A DNA stretch of 64,000 bases from Exiguobacterium indicum HHS 31 (GCF_001939065.1 NZ_MPSZ01000001.1:1240001-1304000), one strand, 5' to 3'; shown: positions 1-9,406, counted from the stretch's first letter. Program-made: numbers and translations. Notes: generated from the letters alone by a model not told the origin.

Positions 1-426
1 GTCTCCCATGACGAATACTTTTCCTTTTGGAACAGTCGTCTCTCCTGTTCGCTCTTCAAGCGTGAAGTCTTCCGTCAATGGCACACCACTCATCTGGGCT
101 TTATATTCTTTCAAATACGGTTCGGCGACTTTCTTGTCGTTGACATACAATGTATCGTCTTTGTAATACATCGTATCTCCCGGAACAGCGATGACCCGTT
201 TGATATAGTCTCGTGTTTCCGTTGCATGGAAGACGACGATATCGCCTCTTTCTGGTTCATTAAAATAGTATGGGATCTTATTGACAATCATTCGATCCGC
301 ATTGTGTAAGGTTGGCATCATCGATTCCCCATCAACGATGACGGGTACGAACAGAAACGTTCGAATGATGAACGCGATGACGAGCGCTACGACGAGCGCC
401 TTTACCCAACTGAATAACTCCTTCAC
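1..426 (-). CDS. lepB: Signal peptidase I (partial, C-terminus beyond window)
   Basis: Type I signal peptidase, which cuts signal peptides from exported proteins at the outer face of the membrane. Only the first 142 residues are in the window; the 3' end runs off base 1. The translation opens with a short cytoplasmic stretch and one hydrophobic segment (about residues 8-30). The serine-box follows as GESMMPTL, with Ser35 as the likely nucleophile, and then the lysine-box YIKRVIAVPGD, with Lys76 as the general base. The start is a GTG at 426 preceded by GGGAGTGG. It lies just downstream of the rplS terminator, a common neighbour in Bacillales. Family assignment is secure; which paralogue it is cannot be told from this fragment. 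Confidence 0.93.
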   Translation of the reverse strand, partial: MKELFSWVKALVVALVIAFIIRTFLFVPVIVDGESMMPTLHNADRMIVNKIPYYFNEPERGDIVVFHATETRDYIKRVIAVPGDTMYYKDDTLYVNDKKVAEPYLKEYKAQMSGVPLTEDFTLEERTGETTVPKGKVFVMGD

Positions 427-485
427 GAATTCCACTCCCTTGATTAACGCAATTTCTTCCTAAGGACTAGTATACGCATAAACTG

Positions 486-515
486 CAAAAAAAAGAAGCT
501 TGTCCGGAGACAAGC
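486..515 (-). terminator. Rho-independent terminator after rplS
   Basis: Reading the minus strand, a 7-bp stem (498-504 with 509-515, 4-nt loop) is followed by a run of U (486-494). It closes the rplS transcript before lepB. Confidence 0.85.
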
Positions 516-530
516 CACTTTTTCACATGA

Positions 531-884
531 TTAACGACGAATTTCTTTAATACGCGCCGCTTTACCACGAAGGTTACGGAGGTAGTAAAGTTTCGCACGA
601 CGGACTTTACCGTAGCGAACGACTTCGATTTGTGCAACACGTGGTGAGTGGAGCGGGAAAGCACGCTCAACGCCAACTCCGTAAGAAATTTTACGGACTG
701 TGAATGTTTCACTGATGCCGCCACCGTGACGTTTGATGACTACGCCTTCGAAGAGCTGAATACGCTCACGCGTACCCTCGACGACTTTAACGTGTACACG
801 GACTGTATCCCCAGGACGGAACGCAGGGACGTCTGACTTGATTTGTTCTTGTGTAAGTTCACGGAACAATTGTTGTGTGTTCAT
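531..884 (-). CDS. rplS: 50S ribosomal protein L19
   Basis: Ribosomal protein L19 of the large subunit, located at the 30S-50S interface. The 117-residue product has the family's usual length and ends in the typical basic tail ([16 protein letters not shown]). The start ATG has AAGGAG eight bases upstream. It is the last gene of the rpsP-rimM-trmD-rplS group and is followed by a strong terminator. A probable L19 autoregulatory leader lies just upstream at 907-954. Confidence 0.97.
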   Translation of the reverse strand: MNTQQLFRELTQEQIKSDVPAFRPGDTVRVHVKVVEGTRERIQLFEGVVIKRHGGGISETFTVRKISYGVGVERAFPLHSPRVAQIEVVRYGKVRRAKLYYLRNLRGKAARIKEIRR

Positions 885-906
885 GAATGATTTCTCCTTT
901 TTTCAC

Positions 907-954
907 CAATGTTCTTATCTTCATTTGCTTCAAGCATCCGACAGCGGAACATCG
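907..954 (-). promoter_or_regulatory. Probable L19 leader RNA (ribosomal-protein autoregulation)
   Basis: The trmD-rplS spacer contains GATGTTC and GAACATT arms enclosing CGGATGCTTGAAGC, just ahead of the rplS ribosome binding site. Arrangement and wording resemble the known Bacillales L19 leader, which lets L19 repress its own synthesis. Recognised by eye; a covariance-model search would settle it. A second small hairpin (GTGGC-AAAA-GCCAC, 961-975) lies upstream. Confidence 0.55.
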
Positions 955-996
955 TTAATGGGTGGCTTTTGCCACATGTTTTAACTTATCATAGAT

Positions 997-1725
997 TCAG
1001 TCGTTTGACAATCCTGAAATCGAGTCTAAATAACGCTGATCTTCTTCCGTCAACGATGCATCCACGAGAAGATCAGGGCGCCGCTCATATGTCCGCTTCA
1101 GCGACTGTTCCCGTCGCCATTTTTCAATCCGGGCATGGTTGCCTGATAACAAAACATCGGGTACTCGGTACCCTTTATATTCTGCCGGACGTGTATAGTG
1201 CGGGTATTCGAGAAGTCCTGTTGAGAAGGAATCATCTTCGTGACTCGCAGACGCACCGAGGACGTCCGGTAAGAGGCGGACGACTGCGTCAATCATCGTC
1301 ATCGCAGCGAGTTCTCCTCCCGTCAAGACGAAGTCTCCGAGCGAGACCTCATCCGTTACCAACTGATCATGGATTCGCTGATCAAACCCCTCATAGTGAC
1401 CACATAAGAAGACCAATTCTTCTTCGTTTGCCCATTCTTCCGCCATTCGTTGCGAAAACCGTTTACCGGTCGGTGTCATGACGATGATTCGTCGTTTTCG
1501 TTCCGGTAGACTTGCCATCGCATCGAAGACGGGTTGCGGTGTCAACAACATGCCCGCTCCTCCACCATACGGATAATCATCGACCTTACCATGTCGATTC
1601 GTTGAAAAATCTCGAAAATTGATTGTTTCAAGTATGACGTGTTGATCGTCTTGCGCTCGCTTGACGATCGAATGGTCAAGCGCTGAAAACATTTCTGGAA
1701 ACAACGTCAATACACGGATGTTCAT
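997..1725 (-). CDS. trmD: tRNA (guanine-37-N1)-methyltransferase
   Basis: TrmD methylates G37 next to the anticodon using S-adenosylmethionine, which prevents frameshifting. The 242-residue length is typical. The N-terminus [13 protein letters not shown] and the trefoil-knot SAM site ([24 protein letters not shown]) are plainly visible. Its ATG overlaps the rimM stop by four bases (ATGA), so the two are translationally coupled. Confidence 0.97.
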   Translation of the reverse strand: MNIRVLTLFPEMFSALDHSIVKRAQDDQHVILETINFRDFSTNRHGKVDDYPYGGGAGMLLTPQPVFDAMASLPERKRRIIVMTPTGKRFSQRMAEEWANEEELVFLCGHYEGFDQRIHDQLVTDEVSLGDFVLTGGELAAMTMIDAVVRLLPDVLGASASHEDDSFSTGLLEYPHYTRPAEYKGYRVPDVLLSGNHARIEKWRREQSLKRTYERRPDLLVDASLTEEDQRYLDSISGLSND

Positions 1726-2231
1726 TCCTCGATCAGTCCCGGAAGCGGCGTGATCTGAATGCGTTTCTGTTCGACGTCGACGGAAGCGACGACTTGCTCA
1801 ATATACGGAATCAGGACATCTTTTTTTCCGTCGCGTTTGATCGTCCAGACGTCATTTGCGCCCGTTTCGAGAATGTCGGATACGACTCCTATTTTCGTCT
1901 CACCGTCATAAACCGTACAACCGATGATCTCATGATAGTAAAATTCATGCTCGTCTAAGTCCTGTAAGTCTTCTGCATGGACATAGAGTTTCAATCCTTT
2001 GTACTTCTCGACGTCATTGATATGATGCATGCCTTTGAACGTCACCATGATGAATTGTTTATGCTTCCGGTAGCCACTGATCGTTACCGGTGTATACGTG
2101 CCTTCAGAGCCGAGAAAGACTTCTTTTCCGACCTTAAAGCGTTCTTCCGGGAAATCCGTGCTTGCAAGTAACTTCAATTCCCCTTTTAGACCGTGCGTGT
2201 TGGCGATTTTCGCAATTTCCAACCATTCCAT
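1722..2231 (-). CDS. rimM: 16S rRNA processing protein RimM
   Basis: Ribosome maturation factor needed for 30S head assembly around S19. It has an N-terminal RimM barrel ([16 protein letters not shown]) and a C-terminal PRC-barrel (about residues 95-165, ending in the typical LIPYIEQVV and ITPLPGL). I chose the ATG at 2231 (169 residues) because GGAAGTG lies just upstream and homologues begin here; the reading frame extends further 5' without support. A terminator-like hairpin separates it from rpsP, and the khpA and ylqD genes usual at this spot in Bacillus are missing. Confidence 0.95.
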   Translation of the reverse strand: MEWLEIAKIANTHGLKGELKLLASTDFPEERFKVGKEVFLGSEGTYTPVTISGYRKHKQFIMVTFKGMHHINDVEKYKGLKLYVHAEDLQDLDEHEFYYHEIIGCTVYDGETKIGVVSDILETGANDVWTIKRDGKKDVLIPYIEQVVASVDVEQKRIQITPLPGLIEE

Positions 2232-2255
2232 TCGTTTCACTTCCTTTCTTGAATT

Positions 2256-2286
2256 AAAAAAAGGAGGTAAGCTTTCGCTCACCTCC
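2256..2286 (-). terminator. Terminator hairpin between rpsP and rimM
   Basis: On the minus strand a 10-bp stem (2263-2272 with 2277-2286, GAAA tetraloop) is followed by seven U. It should reduce or stop read-through from rpsP into rimM-trmD-rplS. The 3' stem arm contains CCTCC, so the other arm (GGAGG) resembles a Shine-Dalgarno sequence, but it has no start codon in useful range. Confidence 0.85.
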
Positions 2287-2293
2287 TAACGTC

Positions 2294-2569
2294 TTACTTC
2301 GCGAGTTTCGCGTTGTGGAATTTCTCCATGATACCAGCTTGTGAGAAGAGGTTACGAACTGTGTCCGAAGGTTTAGCACCTTCAGAGAGCCATTTAAGAG
2401 CTAGCTCTTCGTTGATTTTAACTTCTGCTTCTGGTTTAGCAACTGGATTGTAGTATCCGATTTGCTCGATGAAACGACCATCACGTGGTGCACGTGAGTC
2501 TGCTACTACCACACGGTAGAAAGGTGATTTTTTTGCGCCCATGCGCTTAAGACGAATTTTAACTGCCAT
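2294..2569 (-). CDS. rpsP: 30S ribosomal protein S16
   Basis: Small-subunit protein S16, 91 residues, the usual length. It begins [22 protein letters not shown], the family signature, and contains [18 protein letters not shown] lies seven bases before the ATG. The upstream spacer (2570-2662) has a TATACT hexamer that could serve as a -10 but only a poor -35, so a dedicated promoter is possible rather than shown. Confidence 0.97.
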   Translation of the reverse strand: MAVKIRLKRMGAKKSPFYRVVVADSRAPRDGRFIEQIGYYNPVAKPEAEVKINEELALKWLSEGAKPSDTVRNLFSQAGIMEKFHNAKLAK

Positions 2570-2662
2570 TCGTAAGTCCCTCCAAATAATAAATGATTTT
2601 TTCGTTTAGTCAAATTGACAACTTCATTAGTATACAACGTTACAGCAAAAGAGAAAAGACTT

Positions 2663-4012
2663 TTAAAAGAATGGAAGGCCAAAGCCTTTCTTTTTCCCTT
2701 TGCCCATCTGTCCGGAAAATTGTTTCATCATTTTCCGCATGTCTTCGAACTGTTTAATGAGGCGGTTGACTTCTTGGATACTGCGTCCGCTACCACGGGC
2801 AATCCGCTTTCGACGGCTCGCATTCAAGATTTCAGGTTCAGTCCGCTCTCGTTTCGTCATCGATTGGATGATCGCTTCGACATACACGAGTTGCTTCTCA
2901 TCGATTTGGGCGTTTTTCAACCCCTTCATCTTCCCTTTACCTGCCCCAGGGATCATTCCCAACAGTTCGTCGAGTGGACCCATCTGTTTCACTTGTTGCA
3001 ACTGCTCGATGAAATCATCGAATGTAAACGATGCATCGCGCATTTTGCTTTCTAACTCTTTGGCACGCGTAGCGTCCATTTGTGACTCTGCTTTTTCAAT
3101 CAGTGTCAGCATGTCTCCCATGCCTAGAATCCGAGACGCCATCCGCTCGGGATAGAATGGTTCGATGGCATCGAGCTTCTCTCCAAGACCGACGAACTTA
3201 ATCGGTGCTCCGGTGACTGCCTTGATGGAGAGTGCTGCACCACCTCGCGTATCTCCGTCGAGCTTCGTCAGAACGACTCCCGTTACGCCAAGCTTCTCGT
3301 TGAAGCTCTCTGCGACGTTGACGGCATCCTGACCCGTCATCGAATCGACGACAAGGAAGATTTCATGCGGTTTGGCGATCTCCTTGACATCAACGAGTTC
3401 CTGCATCAGTTCCTCATCGACGTGTAAGCGACCTGCCGTATCGATCAACACGATATCGTGATGATGCTCTTTTGCATAATCGAGTGCACCGGTAACGATT
3501 TCTTGTGGACTAACCTGATCTCCCATCGAGAAGACCGGTAACTCCAATTGTTTTCCGAGTGTCTCTAATTGTTTGATTGCTGCCGGACGATAAATATCCG
3601 CCGCAACAAGCAAAGGACTACGATTATGTTTTTTACGTAAATGATTGGCAAGTTTACCCGTTGTCGTTGTTTTACCTGCCCCTTGCAGACCCGTCATCAT
3701 GATGACGGTCGGAGGACGGTTCGCAAGCGTCAACGGTGACACTTCTGCACCCATCAGATTCGTCAATTCATCGTGGACGATTTTGACGACTTGTTGTCCT
3801 GGCGTCAAAGACGTCATGACATCCTGTCCGACGGCGCGTTCCTTTACATCATTTACGAATTGTTTGACGACCTTGAAGTTGACGTCGGCTTCGAGTAGCG
3901 CTAAGCGAACTTCGCGCATCATCTCTTTGACGTCTGCTTCAGAAATCTTACCTTTACCTCGCATTTTAGCGAGACTGGCTTGAAGCCGTTCCGATAATCC
4001 TTCGAATGCCAT
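2663..4012 (-). CDS. ffh: Signal recognition particle protein (SRP54)
   Basis: GTPase of the signal recognition particle. It binds 4.5S RNA and signal sequences emerging from the ribosome and docks with FtsY at the membrane. The 449 residues hold an N-domain, a G-domain with the P-loop GLQGAGKTTT (about 108-117), DTAGRL and TKLDGDTRGG, and a methionine-rich M-domain ending in GKGKKKGFGLPFF. GGAGG precedes the ATG. It lies 12 bases downstream of ylxM, its usual partner gene. Confidence 0.97.
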   Translation of the reverse strand: MAFEGLSERLQASLAKMRGKGKISEADVKEMMREVRLALLEADVNFKVVKQFVNDVKERAVGQDVMTSLTPGQQVVKIVHDELTNLMGAEVSPLTLANRPPTVIMMTGLQGAGKTTTTGKLANHLRKKHNRSPLLVAADIYRPAAIKQLETLGKQLELPVFSMGDQVSPQEIVTGALDYAKEHHHDIVLIDTAGRLHVDEELMQELVDVKEIAKPHEIFLVVDSMTGQDAVNVAESFNEKLGVTGVVLTKLDGDTRGGAALSIKAVTGAPIKFVGLGEKLDAIEPFYPERMASRILGMGDMLTLIEKAESQMDATRAKELESKMRDASFTFDDFIEQLQQVKQMGPLDELLGMIPGAGKGKMKGLKNAQIDEKQLVYVEAIIQSMTKRERTEPEILNASRRKRIARGSGRSIQEVNRLIKQFEDMRKMMKQFSGQMGKGKKKGFGLPFF

Positions 4013-4024
4013 TAAGAATGCCTC

Positions 4025-4345
4025 CTACTCTAATTGCTCCAATGTCTCAATGATCACTAGGGCTTCACCCGGAAGGTCGCATTGCTTCAGCTGATCGAGT
4101 AACTGCTTTCGCCGTTCGTGTTTCTTGAACAGCGATAGTCGTTCTTCATACTGCTCGAGCATGGCTTCCGTGCGTTTTATGTTGTCGTAGACTGCTTGTC
4201 GGCTGACTTCAAACTCATCGGCGATCTCACCTAAGGAAAAGTCATCTAAGTAATAGAGTGACATGTAATTCCGTTGTTTTGGCGTCAAAAGCTCCTGATA
4301 AAAGTCAATCAGATAATTCATCCGGTTCGTTTTATCAAGTGTCAT
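4025..4345 (-). CDS. ylxM: YlxM helix-turn-helix protein, SRP-associated
   Basis: UPF0122 family protein, 106 residues. The middle part ([23 protein letters not shown]) is a sigma-70 region-4-like helix-turn-helix. In streptococci the homologue stimulates the SRP GTPase cycle, and the constant linkage to ffh supports an SRP role here. GGAGG lies seven bases before the ATG. A strong promoter immediately upstream starts the ylxM-ffh transcript. Confidence 0.92.
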   Translation of the reverse strand: MTLDKTNRMNYLIDFYQELLTPKQRNYMSLYYLDDFSLGEIADEFEVSRQAVYDNIKRTEAMLEQYEERLSLFKKHERRKQLLDQLKQCDLPGEALVIIETLEQLE

Positions 4346-4389
4346 CCGAGCACCTCCGCAATGTTAAGTGAAATTCCTTTACAGATAGT

Positions 4390-4418
4390 ATAGTACAGCC
4401 CTCACAGTGTGTTGTCAA
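4390..4418 (-). promoter_or_regulatory. SigA-type promoter for ylxM-ffh
   Basis: Minus strand: -35 TTGACA (4418-4413), 17-base spacer, -10 TACTAT (4395-4390), with TG one base before the -10. It sits in the ftsY-ylxM gap, so ylxM-ffh can be expressed independently of the smc-ftsY transcript. Confidence 0.8.
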
Positions 4419-4444
4419 GTTTTTTTCTTTACATGAAACGTCGC

Positions 4445-5449
4445 TTATTCCGCGCTTTCTTCCGTGTCGACGTTTTCTTTTTCTTCAAAGACATCGCCGA
4501 ACAGTCCATACACGAATTGTTCTGCGTCAAACGGTTGTAAATCATCGATCTTTTCACCGAGACCCACGAACTTAACCGGCAGATTCAGCTCGTTCTTGAT
4601 TGCAAGAACAATCCCGCCTTTTGCTGTGCCGTCAAGCTTCGTCAAGACGATTCCGCTGACGTTCGTCGCTTGTTTGAAGGCTTTTGCCTGCACCATCGCG
4701 TTTTGTCCTGTTGTTGCGTCAAGTGCCAACAATACTTCATGGGGTGCACCAGGAATTTCACGTTCGATGACGCGTTTGACCTTTTCGAGCTCGTTCATCA
4801 AATTGACCTTGTTTTGTAGGCGTCCTGCCGTATCACAAATCAGGACGTCGACCTTACGTGCTTTCGCTGCTTGGACGGCGTCATAGACGACAGCAGCCGG
4901 ATCGGAGCCTTCGCCTTGACGAATGACCGGTACACCGGAGCGTTCGCCCCAGACTTGCAGTTGATCGATCGCACCAGCCCGGAACGTATCTCCCGCTGCT
5001 AACATGACGCTCTTACCTTCTTGTTTTAATCGGTTCGCAAGTTTCCCGATCGTTGTCGTCTTACCGACCCCGTTGACACCAACGAAGAGGATGACATTCA
5101 GCTCATGATCAAGATCAAGGGCTGTCTCTTCTTCTTCGACTAACATGTTCGCGACGACTTCAACAAGGACGTCCCGGACTTGTTTTGGATCCTTGACGTT
5201 ACGTCGTTTGACTTCTGTCTTTAGTTCCTCGACCAAATCCATCGTCGTCGTCACACCGACGTCGGCTTGGATCAACACTTCTTCTAACTCTTCGAAAAAG
5301 TCTTCATCGACTTCACGGAAGCGGTAGACGAGATCATTGACGGCACTCGCTAATCCGTCGCGTGTCTTCGTCAAGCCTTCCGTGAATTTAGTCGTGACTT
5401 CTTGTGTCGAAGTCGTCAAGCGGTCTTTCAGTTTTTTAAAGAAACTCAT
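4445..5449 (-). CDS. ftsY: SRP receptor GTPase FtsY
   Basis: Membrane-docking GTPase that receives SRP-ribosome complexes. The 334-residue protein is compact, without the long acidic N-terminal A-domain of enterobacteria. It has an N-domain (residues 30-105) and a G-domain with P-loop GVNGVGKTT (124-132), DTAGRLQNK and TKLDGTAKGG. Its ATG overlaps the smc stop by four bases and it uses AAAGGAG in the smc 3' end, so it is coupled to smc. Confidence 0.97.
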   Translation of the reverse strand: MSFFKKLKDRLTTSTQEVTTKFTEGLTKTRDGLASAVNDLVYRFREVDEDFFEELEEVLIQADVGVTTTMDLVEELKTEVKRRNVKDPKQVRDVLVEVVANMLVEEEETALDLDHELNVILFVGVNGVGKTTTIGKLANRLKQEGKSVMLAAGDTFRAGAIDQLQVWGERSGVPVIRQGEGSDPAAVVYDAVQAAKARKVDVLICDTAGRLQNKVNLMNELEKVKRVIEREIPGAPHEVLLALDATTGQNAMVQAKAFKQATNVSGIVLTKLDGTAKGGIVLAIKNELNLPVKFVGLGEKIDDLQPFDAEQFVYGLFGDVFEEKENVDTEESAE

Positions 5450-8400
5450 CGTTTAATCTCCTTTGGTTCTTCACTTAATGTACGTCGTGCCTCTTCTAGT
5501 TTAACGGATAACACTTCAGATATCCCGTTTTGCTGCATCGTGACGCCGTAAAGGACATCTGCCGCCTCCATCGTTCCTTTCCGATGGGTGATGATGACGA
5601 ACTGTGTCTCGCGTGCTAGCTGATGGACGAACTCGCCGAATCGCGCGACGTTCGCTTCGTCAAGCGCCGCCTCGACCTCATCGAGGACACAGAACGGGAC
5701 AGGACGTGTCTTTAGAATCGCAAATAATAAGGCGATGGCTGTCAAGGCACGCTCTCCACCGGACAAGAGCGACAAATTCTGCAGCTTCTTACCAGGCGGT
5801 TTCGCAACGATATCAATTCCACTCGTCAACAGATCACTCGGGTCAACGAGGACTAGATCGGCTTCACCGCCCCCGAATAACTCGCGGAATGTTTCCCGGA
5901 AGTGTTCTCGGACAGCATCATACGTTTGACGGAACAATCGAATGACTTCTCGGTCCATCTCTTCGATGACGCCATAGAGATCGGTTTTAGCAGCGACGAG
6001 ATCATCCCGTTGCGCAGATAGGAACGTAAACCGTTCATCGACCTCTGCGAATTCCTCAATCGCACCGATGTTGACGATGCCGATTTCTTCGAGTTGACGT
6101 TTGAGCAGATGAATTTCCTCTTTTGCCTCTTCATACGATAGATCAAGTGGTGCAATCAGTTCGAGCAGTAATCCCATCTCTTCCAGCATTTCTTGTCTTG
6201 TCTCAAGACGCGTGCTCGTTTTCCCTTGCGAGAGTCGTAGTTGCTCGAGTGCCTGTTTCGTCGTTTGTTGATCGTCCTTCGTCTTCGCTTCGCGGATCCG
6301 GATCAAGCGCAGGGATTCTGCTTGTACTTGAATCCGTTGCCCGATCGCGACGAGTTCGGTCTCGACCCGTTGTTGTTCCTGTTCCTGTTCGCGCTGTTCC
6401 GCGTGCAAGGCATCGATCTTCGCTTCGTCGAATCCTTCAAGGACATGACGCAAGTCACGGCGTTTATGACCACGTTCAAGCTTCGCGTGACTGACCTGTT
6501 CCGTCAGGCGTTCGATCTCTTGCGAAAGCTGCGCTTGTTTCATTTGGATCGTCCGCTCTTCGAGAACTGCTTCCGCTTGTTCCTTCTTCAGTTCGTCCAT
6601 CGTGACGGCACCACGGGCTTGCGCATCCTTAAGACGATCTAAGGCTTGTCTGAGCTCTGTTTGACGCTCCGTCCATTTTGCGATCTCGACTTCCGACGTC
6701 TCGATGATCCGACGTGCTTCCTGTTCTTGTTCGAGTACACGTGCCATCTGTCGATCTTCAACCGACAATTCAGACGTCATGACAGCGAGATGACGGTTCG
6801 CATCTGCTAACGTATCGCGCGATTGTTCGAGTTGCCCTTGTAATGCTTGAATCGTTTCTGTCCGTGTCCGAGCCGTAGCATCAAGAGTCTGGATCGCCGC
6901 TCTCAGATCTTCTAAGCGGCGCATCTGCTCCCGAATGACCGCTTGCCCGCGCGTCAGTCCCTCTTTTAACTCGTCAAGTTCGCGCGATTGACTGAACAGT
7001 GGTGTACCTTTTTTCCGGCTTCCACCAGTCATCGTACCGCCGACGTTGACGACATCTCCTTCGAGCGTGACGAGACGATAGCGATGTCCTGTCGAACGGG
7101 CGATTTGGTTCGCCTGTTCAAGTGACTCGACGACGAGTGTCGTACCGAGCAAGTTCATCTTTAATTTCGTCAGCGTTTCGTCTGTCGTCACGAGATCACT
7201 TGCGATCCCGACGAATCCAGACATCCCTCCGACTTGTTCTCGCACTGAACGATTGACTTCGCGTGCTTGGAGTGAGGCGAGCGGCATGAACGTCGCTCGA
7301 CCGGCATTTAATCGTCGAAGCTCCTGGATCAGACGACGTCCTGTCGCATCGGTATCAACGACGATATTTTGCATCGCACCACCAAGCGCTGTCTCGATTG
7401 CCGCTTCAAAGCGCGCCGGAACCGAAATCAACTCCGCGACCGCTCCGTGAATACCTGGGTGCTGATCTCGTTGTTTTAAAATCGTCTTCACGGCACCGAA
7501 ATAACCGCTATAGTCGGCTTTGACGGATTCAAGGAATTCAATCCGGTCTTCCGTCTTATGCCGACGTCGCTCTAAATCCGCAACGGACTGTTCGACTTGG
7601 CGTAACGCCTGTTGTTGTTCATTTCGTGCCGCAAGTGCCGTTGTCTCTTCTTCCGTTGCTTGGTCCAACTTCGTCCGGATCGAAGCGACATCCGCTTCAA
7701 GTCGAGCGACGTCTTCCTCAAGTTGACGACGCGTCGATTGTTTCGTACCGCTGTCCGCCGTAAATGAACGTTGTTGTTCTTCTGCCTGCATGAGATCTTG
7801 CTTCGCCCGATTATAGGCATTATTCGTCGCAGCTAATCGACTCGCCACTTCAAAGGCTTCCGAACGTAATACTTCGGCTTCCTTATCAAAATCACGATCG
7901 GTTTGTGTCAGCGCTTGATCGGCTCGTTCCCGTTCAGCCGTGATCCGTTTTGCTTCCTGATCGACTTCTGCTTGGCGTTCCTGTAAAGCGGTCAGTTCGA
8001 GTTCCAGTTCCTTGACGCGTTCTTCGACGACGGCAACCTCTTGTTCGAGTCGCTCTTTCGTCTCGGTCCCGTGTTTTTCACGCTCTTTCGCTAGGTTAAG
8101 GGCACCTTGGATCTCAACCAATCGCGTCGAGACATGTCGAAGTTGCTCCTGCAACGCGTTTTCTTGTTGTCGTTCTTCTTCAAGCGCCGATTCTTGATTC
8201 TCTCGGGACACGACGGTCTCTTCGTAAGTCGTCTTTTGAGACGCAAGGCGTTCTTCACATTGTGCGATGTCACGCGCCAATGTTTCGAGCTCCGTCTGAT
8301 ACGTCGTGATTTCATGCGCTAAGATACCACGCTCGAGGACATCATGCCGTTCTCGAGCGACGAGATACTCTTTCGCGAGCGCCGCTTGTTCACGTAACGG

Positions 8401-9009
8401 CTCGATTCGTCCGCCGAGTTCATATAAAATATCATCGACACGTGATAGATTCGCTTCCGTATCACTTAATTTCCGCTCGGCTTGCTTCTTGCGATGACGA
8501 TACTTTAAGACGCCTGCTGCTTCCTCGATGACAGCACGACGTTCTTCCGGTTTACCGGAGATGACTTGTTCAACACGACCTTGTCCGATGATTGCAAAAG
8601 CATCTCGCGACAAGCCTGTGTCCATGAACAGATCAAGAACATCCTTCAGGCGACATGGTTTTTTATTTAAAAAATAATCGCTGTCTCCGTTGCGGCTGAC
8701 ACGCCGCGTGACGCTGATTTCCTGATACGGCAACGCAACCGTTCCCGACTCGTTGTCTAAGACGAGCGTCACCTCGGCAAATTGTTTCCGGTGTTCAGAC
8801 AGACTGCCGGCAAAAATGACGTCTTCCATCTTCGCCCCACGAAGTGACTTCGCAGATTGTTCTCCGAGTACCCAACGGACAGCATCCGATATATTTGATT
8901 TCCCACTTCCGTTCGGTCCGACGACTGCCGTGACACCCGGAAGGAATTCTAGTTCAGTTCGACTGGCAAATGATTTGAAGCCATTGATTTCAATTCGTTT
9001 TAAGTACAT
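5446..9009 (-). CDS. smc: Chromosome segregation ATPase SMC
   Basis: Condensin ATPase that organises and segregates chromosomes with ScpA and ScpB (not in this window). The 1187 residues match the family. An N-terminal ATPase half carries Walker A GPNGSGKSN (31-39), then come a long coiled coil, a hinge near 500-680 (VELISVPARFEAAIETALGG, VNVGGTMTGGSRKKG), a second coil, and a C-terminal half with signature LSGGERALTA and Walker B CVLDEVEAALDEANV. I start at ATG 9009 (MYLKRIEI, as in homologues) rather than a GTG three codons upstream that lacks a ribosome binding site. An opposing UPF0435 gene separates it from rnc. Confidence 0.97.
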   Translation of the reverse strand: MYLKRIEINGFKSFASRTELEFLPGVTAVVGPNGSGKSNISDAVRWVLGEQSAKSLRGAKMEDVIFAGSLSEHRKQFAEVTLVLDNESGTVALPYQEISVTRRVSRNGDSDYFLNKKPCRLKDVLDLFMDTGLSRDAFAIIGQGRVEQVISGKPEERRAVIEEAAGVLKYRHRKKQAERKLSDTEANLSRVDDILYELGGRIEPLREQAALAKEYLVARERHDVLERGILAHEITTYQTELETLARDIAQCEERLASQKTTYEETVVSRENQESALEEERQQENALQEQLRHVSTRLVEIQGALNLAKEREKHGTETKERLEQEVAVVEERVKELELELTALQERQAEVDQEAKRITAERERADQALTQTDRDFDKEAEVLRSEAFEVASRLAATNNAYNRAKQDLMQAEEQQRSFTADSGTKQSTRRQLEEDVARLEADVASIRTKLDQATEEETTALAARNEQQQALRQVEQSVADLERRRHKTEDRIEFLESVKADYSGYFGAVKTILKQRDQHPGIHGAVAELISVPARFEAAIETALGGAMQNIVVDTDATGRRLIQELRRLNAGRATFMPLASLQAREVNRSVREQVGGMSGFVGIASDLVTTDETLTKLKMNLLGTTLVVESLEQANQIARSTGHRYRLVTLEGDVVNVGGTMTGGSRKKGTPLFSQSRELDELKEGLTRGQAVIREQMRRLEDLRAAIQTLDATARTRTETIQALQGQLEQSRDTLADANRHLAVMTSELSVEDRQMARVLEQEQEARRIIETSEVEIAKWTERQTELRQALDRLKDAQARGAVTMDELKKEQAEAVLEERTIQMKQAQLSQEIERLTEQVSHAKLERGHKRRDLRHVLEGFDEAKIDALHAEQREQEQEQQRVETELVAIGQRIQVQAESLRLIRIREAKTKDDQQTTKQALEQLRLSQGKTSTRLETRQEMLEEMGLLLELIAPLDLSYEEAKEEIHLLKRQLEEIGIVNIGAIEEFAEVDERFTFLSAQRDDLVAAKTDLYGVIEEMDREVIRLFRQTYDAVREHFRETFRELFGGGEADLVLVDPSDLLTSGIDIVAKPPGKKLQNLSLLSGGERALTAIALLFAILKTRPVPFCVLDEVEAALDEANVARFGEFVHQLARETQFVIITHRKGTMEAADVLYGVTMQQNGISEVLSVKLEEARRTLSEEPKEIKR

Positions 9010-9135
9010 CTTGATCACCCGTATGTTTAAATTTCTTTTGAATTTCTTTCAGTTTACCATAGCCGAAACGCTAGCAACATGATAGGTTTTAAGGTAGTAT
9101 CACGCGAAACAAGAAGAAGAGGAGCGAATAACACG

Positions 9136-9336
9136 ATGACGATTGAACAAATGATTGAAGCGATCTTAGATAAATTGAACATCATCAACAAAGGGGTCAT
9201 TAAAGCAGAACAATTCGACGGTTCAAAAAATGAGGACTTAAAAGAGATTTATGAGTTCGTCATGATGCGCGACTCGTTATCACTGGCAGAGGTCGACGCG
9301 ATCGTCGACGAACTGAAATCCCTTAAGACTGTCTAA
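9136..9336 (+). CDS. UPF0435 (DUF1128, YfkK-like) small protein
   Basis: A 66-residue acidic, mostly helical protein matching the UPF0435/DUF1128 family by its pattern KLNIINKGVIKAEQFD, ED-L-EIYEFVM and ending in a DAIVDELKSL helix. No biochemical role is established. The start is ATG 9136 after GAGGAG; the open frame extends upstream to 9079, but that part is unlike the family. It faces the minus-strand genes and lies between rnc and smc, which are normally adjacent. A bidirectional terminator follows. Confidence 0.85.
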   Translation: MTIEQMIEAILDKLNIINKGVIKAEQFDGSKNEDLKEIYEFVMMRDSLSLAEVDAIVDELKSLKTV

Positions 9337-9356
9337 TCAAGCGAACTTCACACGAT

Positions 9357-9402
9357 AAAGGCCGATCATCTCTCACGCATTCGAGAGATGGTCGGCCTTT
9401 TG
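9357..9402. terminator. Bidirectional terminator between UPF0435 gene and rnc
   Basis: A long near-perfect inverted repeat (AGGCCGATCATCTCTC with its complement, loop about 8 nt), with T-rich ends on the plus strand (CCTTTTG) and a shorter U run on the minus strand. It ends both converging transcripts, so smc must be transcribed from a promoter of its own in 9010-9135. Confidence 0.85.
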
Positions 9403-9406
9403 TTGC

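Noticed and set aside
961-975. Hairpin GTGGC-AAAA-GCCAC as a trmD-rplS terminator
   Set aside because: Only five base pairs and no U run; more likely part of the L19 leader region or neutral.
909-1481. 190-codon plus-strand open frame opposite trmD
   Set aside because: Complement of a highly conserved gene, no ribosome binding site, composition unlike a protein family I know.
2263-2286. GGAGG in the rpsP-rimM hairpin as a ribosome binding site of a small gene
   Set aside because: No start codon at proper spacing; it is the stem of a terminator.
2570-2662. TTGACT-16-TATTAT as an rpsP promoter
   Set aside because: The -10 would touch the ribosome binding site, leaving no room for a transcription start.
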